This document shows, in pieces, positions 1 through 6,083 of a stretch of 6,641 bases of DNA (the stretch's first letter is position 1; the number at the start of each line of letters is the position of its first letter). The position numbers and the translations under genes were made by a program. Under the pieces are notes generated by a model, which ran no database searches, was not told the origin of the DNA, and saw only the letters and a program-made list of their open reading frames with translations. Source of the DNA: an uncultured Collinsella sp. (GTDB lineage: Bacteria > Actinomycetota > Coriobacteriia > Coriobacteriales > Coriobacteriaceae); the NCBI GenBank assembly GCA_902494945.1, contig CABUVF010000120.1:1-6641 (forward strand), given 5' to 3'.

Positions 1-237
1 TACGGCGTCACCGCGCCCACACGCGAGCTTGCCGCGGTGCTGCCGGGCTTTAGGGATTACACCGTCGCCGTCGAGACCTCGGCCACCGAAGGGAACGAGG
101 AAGGCATGGTCGAGCGCGAGGTTGTCGCCCACGTGACGACAAGCGAGACGCTTGGGGCGCACGACCGTCACGTCGCCCGCAAGCTCATTGACCTCAACGT
201 GCCCGAACTCGATCGCGTGGAGTTTGACGTGAAGTGA
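1..237 (+). CDS. C-terminal end of an unidentified protein (partial, 5' end outside window)
   Basis: The frame is open from base 1 to a TGA at 235-237 and gives 78 residues. A GTG at base 37 could be taken as a start, but the frame runs open through it to the window edge, so I read this as the 3' end of a longer gene. The tail is acidic and charged with no membrane segment. It shows a stretch GNEEGMVEREVV (visible residues 31-42), then AHDRHVARKLIDLNVPEL (53-70), and ends in VEFDVK. It looks like a well-structured soluble alpha/beta domain end, and the codon use is GC-rich like the giant gene's. I do not recognise the family and assign no function. The gene converges on the minus-strand gene at 366-815 and shares the hairpin at 310-354 with it. 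Confidence 0.75.
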   Translation, partial: YGVTAPTRELAAVLPGFRDYTVAVETSATEGNEEGMVEREVVAHVTTSETLGAHDRHVARKLIDLNVPELDRVEFDVK

Positions 238-309
238 TGCGGGATGTGAGATGGATGCGCGCACAGGCGCGAGTCGGAACGAGGCGCAGACGCGACGCAG
301 GCCGCGAGC

Positions 310-354
310 AAAAAAGCGGGGCGCGATTCATGTCCGTGCCCCGCTCGCTGTTTT
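310..354. terminator. Bidirectional rho-independent terminator between convergent genes
   Basis: Bases 315-322 pair with 338-345 (AGCGGGGC with GCCCCGCT). The stem can extend inward through 323-325 with 335-337 (one G-T wobble), leaving a 9-base loop. Read on the minus strand, the stem is followed directly by a run of six T (complement of A310-A315), the classic form, and would end the gene at 366-815. Read on the plus strand, four T follow at 351-354 after a 5-base gap, a weaker but workable signal for the gene ending at 237. It is the only good hairpin I see in the 128-base gap between the two stop codons. Confidence 0.85.
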
Positions 355-365
355 ATTGCCGTGAA

Positions 366-815
366 TCAACTGTCCGCATCGACATCGCCAGACTCCACCG
401 TAAACGCCGGACCGGTACTCACCAGATAAAAACGGGTCACCCTGGTATCTCTAAATAGGTAGAGCAAGCCCTGATCGCGTCGGCGTGACAAGTACGCCAC
501 GTGGACCGTACCGAATTCTTCACCGTTTTCCTTCTTTAATATCAGGATGTTGGGGTCATCCGTACGCTTAAACTGCCCGTCTGTGCAGATTCCGTCTTGG
601 TCGACCAGCTGCCATCGACAGTTGTCCTCCTCAAGAAAAGCCAGGGTTTCCCGACTCGTTTTGTCATCCCGATAGTAACCATCAATGACAAAGCCTTCGG
701 AAGCACATTCCTGCATATAGGATGTTTCTCGACTTATAGCAAACAGCCCCGTAGCGCCTAAGAGCACAGCCAGGCAGACCACTGCAAGGGTTATCGAGAC
801 AAAACGGCGGCTCAT
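366..815 (-). CDS. Small membrane-anchored protein with an extracytoplasmic domain, function unknown
   Basis: This gene encodes 149 residues from the ATG at 813-815 to the TGA at 366-368. The N-terminus is a basic MSRR followed by a hydrophobic segment at about residues 5-27, which suggests an N-terminal signal anchor or an uncleaved signal peptide. The rest is probably outside the cytoplasm. It has three cysteines there (C37, C66, C77), alternating short polar and hydrophobic strands and repeated aromatic turns (GYY at 46-48, RFY at 128-130), suggestive of a small beta-rich fold. It is not a convincing lipoprotein: C14 lies inside the hydrophobic core with AVV before it. Upstream in frame there is only a stop at 837-839, so ATG at 815 is the only standard start left. 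Its own Shine-Dalgarno is poor, and a 12-codon frame with a good one ends one base before it. Base composition is lower in GC than in the giant gene (32 of 60 G/C at 541-600). I do not recognise a family. Confidence 0.75.
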   Translation of the reverse strand: MSRRFVSITLAVVCLAVLLGATGLFAISRETSYMQECASEGFVIDGYYRDDKTSRETLAFLEEDNCRWQLVDQDGICTDGQFKRTDDPNILILKKENGEEFGTVHVAYLSRRRDQGLLYLFRDTRVTRFYLVSTGPAFTVESGDVDADS

Positions 816-816
816 G

Positions 817-855
817 TTAGCCAGCCCGATACTTGTTTAACGGAGCACGAAACAT
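817..855 (-). CDS. Possible 12-codon leader ORF coupled to the membrane protein gene
   Basis: On the minus strand an ATG at 853-855 opens a frame reading MFRAPLNKYRAG and stopping with TAA at 817-819. One base (816) separates the stop from the ATG of the 149-residue gene. A consensus Shine-Dalgarno, GGAGGT, lies 7 bases upstream of this ATG, whereas the downstream ATG has no clear one. The arrangement fits translational coupling, with ribosomes finishing the short frame re-initiating on the main gene. The peptide has no run of one amino acid that would suggest an attenuator. The alternative is that the Shine-Dalgarno once served an N-terminally longer main protein now out of frame by one base. 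Confidence 0.45.
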   Translation of the reverse strand: MFRAPLNKYRAG

Positions 856-862
856 ACTTGGT

Positions 863-868
863 ACCTCC
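863..868 (-). promoter_or_regulatory. Strong Shine-Dalgarno serving the leader ORF
   Basis: The minus strand reads GGAGGT here, complementary to the 16S rRNA tail, with a 7-base spacer to the ATG at 855. It is about 48 bases upstream of the ATG at 815, too far to serve that start directly, which is why the short ORF at 817-855 is worth taking seriously. Confidence 0.6.
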
Positions 869-924
869 GATATCAGGGCAAACGTCACCTACGGCCTGCC
901 GGCAATCATATGTTTCCAAAATCA

Positions 925-936
925 AACCATATGGTT
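925..936. promoter_or_regulatory. 12-bp perfect palindrome, possible operator
   Basis: AACCATATGGTT is a perfect 12-bp palindrome in the spacer, about 70 bases upstream of the leader ORF start and just upstream (on the minus strand) of the weak TATGAT at 905-910. Its place and symmetry would suit a dimeric DNA-binding protein. Nothing in the sequence says which one, and chance is a real alternative. Confidence 0.25.
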
Positions 937-1048
937 ACAACTCGTTGGAGATCGGTTCCATGAACGGACGATAATTTGCGGCGAACGGCTACATATGTTC
1001 ATTATCTCAGGGTTCTGGAGGCAATTTTTGGTGCCACCGAGACGTTGT

Positions 1049-1179
1049 TTTCGGAAGTATGCGGCAAATTCCGGAGCCCTCGAGCACACCCCGGTTTTTC
1101 ACCAATAAAACCGCAGGTACAAAGCTTGGGCATATCCAGTGTGCTCGGCCTATTCAAATTTTGCCGCATACTTCCGAAA
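1049..1179. repeat. 131-bp element with three nested inverted repeats
   Basis: The outer arms are a perfect 20-bp inverted repeat: TTTCGGAAGTATGCGGCAAA at 1049-1068 and its exact reverse complement at 1160-1179. Inside lies a second perfect 9-bp pair, CGAGCACAC at 1081-1089 with GTGTGCTCG at 1139-1147. Inside that lies a third, CGGTTTT at 1092-1098 with AAAACCG at 1107-1113 around an 8-base loop. The pairs nest in order, so a transcript of either strand could fold into one long interrupted hairpin, or the DNA into a cruciform. A further 6-bp pairing of 1030-1035 with 1195-1200 (one G-U) may lengthen the base. It is not a terminator: no T run follows either outer arm. Candidates are a dispersed REP- or MITE-like repeat, a structured RNA, or paired binding sites in opposite orientation. 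No transposase gene and no clear target duplication is seen. Confidence 0.75.
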
Positions 1180-1231
1180 TCCGAGTCCGCTGAAGGCGCC
1201 TGCAACGCTATTTACGCAACATATGTGCAAT

Positions 1232-1268
1232 AAAAACGGGTGGCAGCCGGTACGGCTACCACCCGTTT
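1232..1268 (-). terminator. Rho-independent terminator of the TetR-activase operon
   Basis: Bases 1234-1249 pair with 1253-1268, giving a 16-position stem around a 3-base loop (1250-1252), 28 bases past the TAA of the giant gene. On the minus strand the stem is followed by T5 (complement of A1232-A1236) and then ATT. The single imperfect position, 1244 with 1258, is a C-A mismatch in plus-strand RNA but a G-U wobble in minus-strand RNA. The stem is therefore continuous only in the direction in which the giant gene is transcribed. Confidence 0.92.
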
Positions 1269-1296
1269 GTCTCATATCCAGCACAAAGCAGGCCAG

Positions 1297-4200
1297 TTAC
1301 TTCTTAATGCCACGCCCCAGGCGCTCAGCGACCGACGCCACGGCACTCTCGTCGGCCGAGCCACAGCTCACGCAGCCATCATGGGCACGCATCTGGCCGG
1401 TGACCTCGTCCATCGCGAGCGGCGCCACCTTCTCGAGCTTAAAGCCCTTACCGGCGCGCATGTTCTCCTTGGCCACGCTGATCATGAGCTTGATGCGGTT
1501 GAGCTGGTTGACCTCGGATGCACCGGGGTCATAGTCCACTGCGACGATGTTGCTCTCGGGGTGCTGGCGGCGCAGCTCCTTGATCACGGCCTTGCCCACC
1601 ACGTGGTTGGGCAGGCACGCGAAGGGCTGCGTGCAGATGATGTTGGGCGCACCATGGTCGATCAGGTCGAGCATCTCGGCCGTAAGTAACCAGCCCTCGC
1701 CCATGTTGTTACACACCGAAAGCACCGTACGGGCCTTGTCGGCCATGGTGCCGATGCGCTCGGGCGCCTCAAAGCGGCGGGACTTTTCGAGCATCTCCTC
1801 CACCGGCGTGCGCATCCAGTCCACAAGCTTGATGAGCGCCTGCATACCAGCGCGCGTGGTAGCAGAGCTTCCCAACTCGTCCTTCTGCAGCTCGGCGTTG
1901 CTCATAGAGTACAGGAAGAAGTCGAGCAGGCCCGGCACCACTGCCTCGCAGCCCTCGCGCTCGATAACGTCGACCACGTGGTTGTTGGCCGTAGGGTGGA
2001 ACTTGACCAGGATCTCGCCGACCACGCCCACGCGCGGCTTGGTGTCCTCGCCCACGAGCGGCATGGTATCGAACGCGCGGATGGCCTCGCGGCACAGCTT
2101 GGTGTAGTTGTGGCGGTTGAACTTGGGCGCCAGCTTGCGGGCTCGTGCCATGTACTCCTCGTAGAGCGCGTTGGCGGCACCGGGCGTTGCCTCGTACGGG
2201 CGGCAACGATAGAGCATCTGCATCATCACGTCGCCAAAGAGCACCGCGTAGACTGCCTGTTTAAGCAGCGCCGGCGTGATCTTAAAGCCGGGGTTGTCCT
2301 CGCCGAGCGCCACTGCCGAAAGCGAGATCACCGGAATCTCGGGGTGGCCGCTCTCGCGCAGTGCCTTGCGAATGAGCGCGATGTAGTTGGTGGCACGGCA
2401 GCCGCCGCCGGTCTGGCTGATAACCACGGCCGTCTTGGACAGGTCGTACCGACCGCTCTCGATGGCCTCCATAATCTGGCCGGTCACCAGGATCGACGGA
2501 TAGCAGATGTCGTTGTTCACGTAGCGCAGGCCGGCCTCGACGGCATCGTGGTCGGTCGAGGGCAGCAGCTCCAAGTTGTAGCCGGCACCGCGGAACACCT
2601 CTTTGACCAGGTCAAAGTGAATCGGTGCCATCTGCGGGCACAGAATGGTGTAGCCCTCCTCGCGCATCTGCTCAGTAAAGGGCACCTTGGGCCACGCGGT
2701 CGAAGCACTCTCGCGCTGAGCCTCAAACGTGTACTTGCGGCTCGCGAATGCGGGGGCATCCGTGGAGGGCGCCACCGGCGCGGCATCGCCCTGCTCGTAG
2801 GCCTCGCCCGCGGCCGTGGCCTCGGCCAAGCGCTCGGCCTCCTGGTCCTTAAGCGCGGCCATGAGCGAGCGGATGCGAATGCGCGCGGCACCCAGGTTGG
2901 ACACCTCGTCGATCTTGAGCACGGTGTAGATCTTGCCGCTGGCCTCCAGGATCTCCTGCACCTGATCGGTGGTCAGAGCGTCCAGGCCGCAGCCGAAGGA
3001 GTTGAGCTGGATCAGGTCCAGATCGTTGCGCATGGTCACAAAACGGGCGACGGCGTAGAGGCGGCTGTGGTACATCCACTGGTCGACGACGCGGATGGGG
3101 CGCTCGGGCTTCACCAGGTGCGCAAGCGAATCCTCGGTAAAGACCGCAAAGCCAAAGCTCGAGATAAGTTCGGGCAGGGCATGGTTGATCTCGGGGTCGT
3201 TATGGTAGGGACGACCGGCGAGCACGATGCCGTGACCGCCGTGGTCCTCGACCCACTTAAGAGCCTCCTCGCCCATGGTCTGGATGTCCTCGTGGAAACG
3301 CGCATCGGCCTCAAAGGCAGCGTTGACGGCGGCATCGACCTCGGAGCGCGTGATCTTGGGTCCACGCACGCGACCGCGACCAGCTTGCGCATCGGCCACA
3401 CGGTCGACGGCAAGCACCTGATACAGACGGCGCTTGAGCTCGGTCTTGTCGTGATACGGCACAAACGGATACAGGAACTCGATGTTCTGCTCGCGGATCT
3501 CATCGATGTTGAGCGCCAGCGCCGTGGGGTAACTCATAACGATGGGGCAGTTATAGCAGTTGCCAGCCGTCGGATCCTCCTTGCGCTCCCAGCGCACGCA
3601 CGGCATCCAGATGAAGTCGACGTCACGGTCGATGAGGTTCATCACATGGCCGTGGCTCATCTTTGCCGGGTAGCACACGCTCTCGGACGGCATGGACTCG
3701 ATGCCCGCCTGGTAGGTCTTTTTGCTCGACTGGTCGGACAGCTGCACGCTAAAGCCCAAGCGCGTAAAGAACGCATGCCAGAAGGGGTAGTTCTCGTACA
3801 TGTTGAGCGCGCGCGGGATGCCGACGGTGCCGCGCGGGGCCTCATCGGGGCTCAGCACCTCGCGGTTAAACAGCAGCTCGTTCTTCTTTTTGAAGAGGTT
3901 GGGGGCCTCGGTCTTTTGCTTTTTGTGGCCGGCGCCCTTCTCGCAGCGGTTGCCGGTAATGAAGCGCCTGCCGCCGCCAAAGTCGTTGACGGTAAGCTGG
4001 CAGTTGTTAGAGCAACGGCCGCAGCGGACATGCTTTTGCGTCACGGTGAGGTGCGCGATGTCCTCAGCCGAAAGAATGGTCGAGGTGCCGTCGGCGCCGG
4101 CGCGATCGCGGGCGAGCAGGGCCGCACCGTAGGCGCCCATGCAGCCGGCGATGTCGGGACGCACGGCATGAACGCCGGTGAGCTGCTCAAACGCGCGCAG

Positions 4201-6072
4201 CGTGGCATCGGACATAAAGGTGCCGCCCTGGACGATTACCTGGCTGCCGATCTCCTTGGGATCGCGCAGCTTAATGACCTTGAACAGGGCATTCTTGATG
4301 ACGGAATAAGACAGACCTGCCGCGATATCGCCCACCGTGGCGCCTTCCTTTTGCGCCTGCTTGCCGCGCGAGTTCATAAAGACCGTGCAGCGGCTGCCCA
4401 AATCGACCGGGGCCTTGGCATGGATGGCGGCATCGGCAAACGCGCGCACGTCCATGTTCATGGACACGGCGAAGCTCTCGATAAAGCTGCCGCAGCCCGA
4501 CGAGCAGGCCTCGTTGAGCATGATGTGCTCAATCACGCCGTCCTTCACGCGCAGGCACTTCATGTCCTGGCCGCCAATGTCCAGAATGAACTCGACGCCG
4601 GGCAGGAATGCCTTGGCGCCGCGTAGGTGCGCAACGGTCTCGATCTCGCCGGAATCGGCCTTGAGCGCCTCGATGAGCAGCGCCTCGCCGTAGCCCGTGG
4701 TGGTCACGTGGCCGATGGTGCAGCCGGCGGGAATATGGTTGTAGAAATCGGCCATGATAACCTTGGCCGTGCCCAGGATGTCACCGTTGTTGTTGCCATA
4801 CCAAGTGTGCAGCAGCTGACCGTCCTCGCCCACAAGTGCGGCCTTCATGGTGGTGGAGCCGGCGTCGATGCCGATGAACACGCGGCCGGTGTAGCCGTCG
4901 AGCTTGCCCTTGGGGACGACTTCCTTGTCGTGGCGGTTCTTGAACTCAGCAAAGTCCTCGTCGGTGGCAAAGAGCGGATCCAGGCGCTCGACCTCGGCAC
5001 CCTGTGTGTCACCCAGGCTGTCGATGGCCTCGATAAGCTGCGGGAACGTGCTGAGCTTGTTGGACTCGTGCGCCATGGCAGCGCCGCTCGCCACAAACAG
5101 GTGGGCGTTTTGGGGCACAATGCGGTGCTCCTCGTCCAGGTTGAGCGTGAGGTAGAAGCGGTGGCGCAGCTCGGAGAGGTACTGCAGCGGGCCGCCCAGG
5201 AAGGCAACGTTGCCGCGGATGGGACGGCCACACGCCAGGCCCGAAATGGTCTGGGTCACGACAGCCTGGAAGATGGAGGCGGCCACGTCCTCGGGGCGGG
5301 CGCCCTCGTTGAGCAGCGGTTGGACGTCGGTCTTGGCAAAGACGCCGCAGCGGCTGGCGATGGGATAGATGGTGGTGGCGTTGGCCGCGAGCTCGTTGAG
5401 GCCGCTCGCGTCGGTGTGCAGCAGGGTTGCCATCTGGTCGATGAACGCGCCCGTACCGCCGGCGCAGGTGCCGTTCATGCGCTGCTCGATGCCGTTGTCA
5501 AAGTAGATGATCTTGGCGTCCTCGCCGCCCAGCTCGATGGCGACGTCGGTGGCCGGGATGAGGGTCTCGACGGCGCGTTTGCTGGCGATGACCTCCTGGA
5601 CAAACTCCAGCTCGAGCCACTGGGACAGCAGCAGACCGCCCGAGCCGGTAATGGCGCAGGTCATTTGGGCCGTCGGCAGCACGGTCGCAGCACCCTCGAA
5701 CAGGTCGCGGGCGCAGGCACGGACATCGGTGTGATGGCGCTGGTACTTGGCGTAGACAATTTGGTTGTCGTCATTGAGCACGGCGAGCTTGACGGTGGTG
5801 GAGCCCACGTCGATGCCCAGGTGCAGGTTGCCGCGGGCGTTCTCGGGGTTGAAGATCGCGCCTTCGGGGGCGTGGGCGGCGGTTACGGGCTCGGCGGCGA
5901 GCTCGCTAGCGGCGGACGTCTCCCCTGCCGCGTTCTTGGCATCGGCAACTGCCTCGGCGACTTTCTCGGCAGCAGCGGTCGCAGCCTTCTGTGCGGCGTC
6001 CACCACGGCGGGCGCGGCCTCGCGTGCGGCGGCGACCATGCGGTCCTTGACGCCCTCGACGAGTTTGCTCAT
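1297..6072 (-). CDS. Giant 2-hydroxyacyl-CoA dehydratase activase fusion protein (two BadF/HgdC-type ATPase domains plus two HgdB-like halves)
   Basis: This gene encodes 1591 residues from the ATG at 6070-6072 to the TAA at 1297-1299, likely cytosolic. Residues 1-75 are an alanine-rich helical extension. Residues 84-335 form a first ASKHA activase domain: phosphate loop GIDVGSTTVK (86-95), ELGGEDAKI (180-188), and probable Fe-S cysteines C203 (in NGTCAGGTG) and C242. Residues 398-652 form a second: GIDAGSTTMK (401-410), LDIGGQDMK (497-505), C523 and C527 (in NEACSSGCG), C562. Residues 684-710 carry C684, C687, C691 and C710. Residues 747-1070 (DUF2229-like) and 1138-1540 are two HgdB-like halves sharing a CYP motif at C800 and C1190. 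The tail has CVSC (1567-1570). In characterised relatives the activase uses ATP and a [4Fe-4S] cluster to inject a low-potential electron into component D. Members with this full architecture have no assigned substrate that I know of; a link to double-cubane-cluster reductases is possible. The gene is co-transcribed with the TetR gene 11 bases upstream. Family assignment is firm, the reaction unknown. Confidence 0.93.
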   Translation of the reverse strand: MSKLVEGVKDRMVAAAREAAPAVVDAAQKAATAAAEKVAEAVADAKNAAGETSAASELAAEPVTAAHAPEGAIFNPENARGNLHLGIDVGSTTVKLAVLNDDNQIVYAKYQRHHTDVRACARDLFEGAATVLPTAQMTCAITGSGGLLLSQWLELEFVQEVIASKRAVETLIPATDVAIELGGEDAKIIYFDNGIEQRMNGTCAGGTGAFIDQMATLLHTDASGLNELAANATTIYPIASRCGVFAKTDVQPLLNEGARPEDVAASIFQAVVTQTISGLACGRPIRGNVAFLGGPLQYLSELRHRFYLTLNLDEEHRIVPQNAHLFVASGAAMAHESNKLSTFPQLIEAIDSLGDTQGAEVERLDPLFATDEDFAEFKNRHDKEVVPKGKLDGYTGRVFIGIDAGSTTMKAALVGEDGQLLHTWYGNNNGDILGTAKVIMADFYNHIPAGCTIGHVTTTGYGEALLIEALKADSGEIETVAHLRGAKAFLPGVEFILDIGGQDMKCLRVKDGVIEHIMLNEACSSGCGSFIESFAVSMNMDVRAFADAAIHAKAPVDLGSRCTVFMNSRGKQAQKEGATVGDIAAGLSYSVIKNALFKVIKLRDPKEIGSQVIVQGGTFMSDATLRAFEQLTGVHAVRPDIAGCMGAYGAALLARDRAGADGTSTILSAEDIAHLTVTQKHVRCGRCSNNCQLTVNDFGGGRRFITGNRCEKGAGHKKQKTEAPNLFKKKNELLFNREVLSPDEAPRGTVGIPRALNMYENYPFWHAFFTRLGFSVQLSDQSSKKTYQAGIESMPSESVCYPAKMSHGHVMNLIDRDVDFIWMPCVRWERKEDPTAGNCYNCPIVMSYPTALALNIDEIREQNIEFLYPFVPYHDKTELKRRLYQVLAVDRVADAQAGRGRVRGPKITRSEVDAAVNAAFEADARFHEDIQTMGEEALKWVEDHGGHGIVLAGRPYHNDPEINHALPELISSFGFAVFTEDSLAHLVKPERPIRVVDQWMYHSRLYAVARFVTMRNDLDLIQLNSFGCGLDALTTDQVQEILEASGKIYTVLKIDEVSNLGAARIRIRSLMAALKDQEAERLAEATAAGEAYEQGDAAPVAPSTDAPAFASRKYTFEAQRESASTAWPKVPFTEQMREEGYTILCPQMAPIHFDLVKEVFRGAGYNLELLPSTDHDAVEAGLRYVNNDICYPSILVTGQIMEAIESGRYDLSKTAVVISQTGGGCRATNYIALIRKALRESGHPEIPVISLSAVALGEDNPGFKITPALLKQAVYAVLFGDVMMQMLYRCRPYEATPGAANALYEEYMARARKLAPKFNRHNYTKLCREAIRAFDTMPLVGEDTKPRVGVVGEILVKFHPTANNHVVDVIEREGCEAVVPGLLDFFLYSMSNAELQKDELGSSATTRAGMQALIKLVDWMRTPVEEMLEKSRRFEAPERIGTMADKARTVLSVCNNMGEGWLLTAEMLDLIDHGAPNIICTQPFACLPNHVVGKAVIKELRRQHPESNIVAVDYDPGASEVNQLNRIKLMISVAKENMRAGKGFKLEKVAPLAMDEVTGQMRAHDGCVSCGSADESAVASVAERLGRGIKK

Positions 6073-6077
6073 TGTCT

Positions 6078-6082
6078 CTCCT
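6078..6082 (-). promoter_or_regulatory. Shine-Dalgarno that fixes the giant gene's start
   Basis: The minus strand reads AGGAG here, 5 bases before the ATG at 6072, and fills almost the entire 11-base gap after the TAA of the TetR gene. This supports the ATG at 6072 as the true start, and so supports the alanine-rich extension as real protein. Confidence 0.8.
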
Positions 6083-6083
6083 C

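Larger units (their letters stand above)
856..1231. other. Gene-free, AT-richer spacer with inverted repeats
   Basis: This spacer lies upstream of the small membrane protein gene and downstream of the giant gene, so any promoter for the former should be here on the minus strand. The line 901-960 counts only 24 G/C of 60. The short ORFs crossing it have no family resemblance and overlap the inverted repeats, so I do not call them genes. It contains the nested inverted repeat at 1049-1179, a 12-bp palindrome at 925-936, and four CATATG hexamers (907, 928, 992, 1220). A minus-strand TATGAT at 905-910 resembles a -10 box and would leave about 40 bases of leader before the ATG at 855, but no matching -35 box stands 16-18 bases upstream. 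The promoter is therefore not assigned. Confidence 0.6.

Noticed and set aside
37..237. A complete 66-codon gene starting with GTG at base 37
   Set aside because: The frame is open without interruption to base 1 and the codons before 37 look like normal coding sequence, so a partial longer gene is more likely.
366..815. Reading the small membrane protein as a lipoprotein
   Set aside because: The only early cysteine (C14) is preceded by AVV and sits inside the hydrophobic segment, too early and without a proper lipobox.
1049..1179. The nested inverted repeat as a terminator
   Set aside because: No T run follows the outer or middle stems in either direction, and a clear terminator for the operon already exists at 1232-1268.
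833..1233. Plus- and minus-strand ORFs of 67-91 codons in the spacer
   Set aside because: They overlap one another and run through the nested inverted repeats. They have no good ribosome binding site that I could see and no family resemblance.
1297..6072. Naming the giant protein 2-hydroxyglutaryl-CoA dehydratase
   Set aside because: Only the activase and HgdB-like folds are supported. No substrate-defining partner gene (CoA-transferase, HgdA/HgdB operon) is in the window, and members with this architecture are uncharacterised as far as I know.
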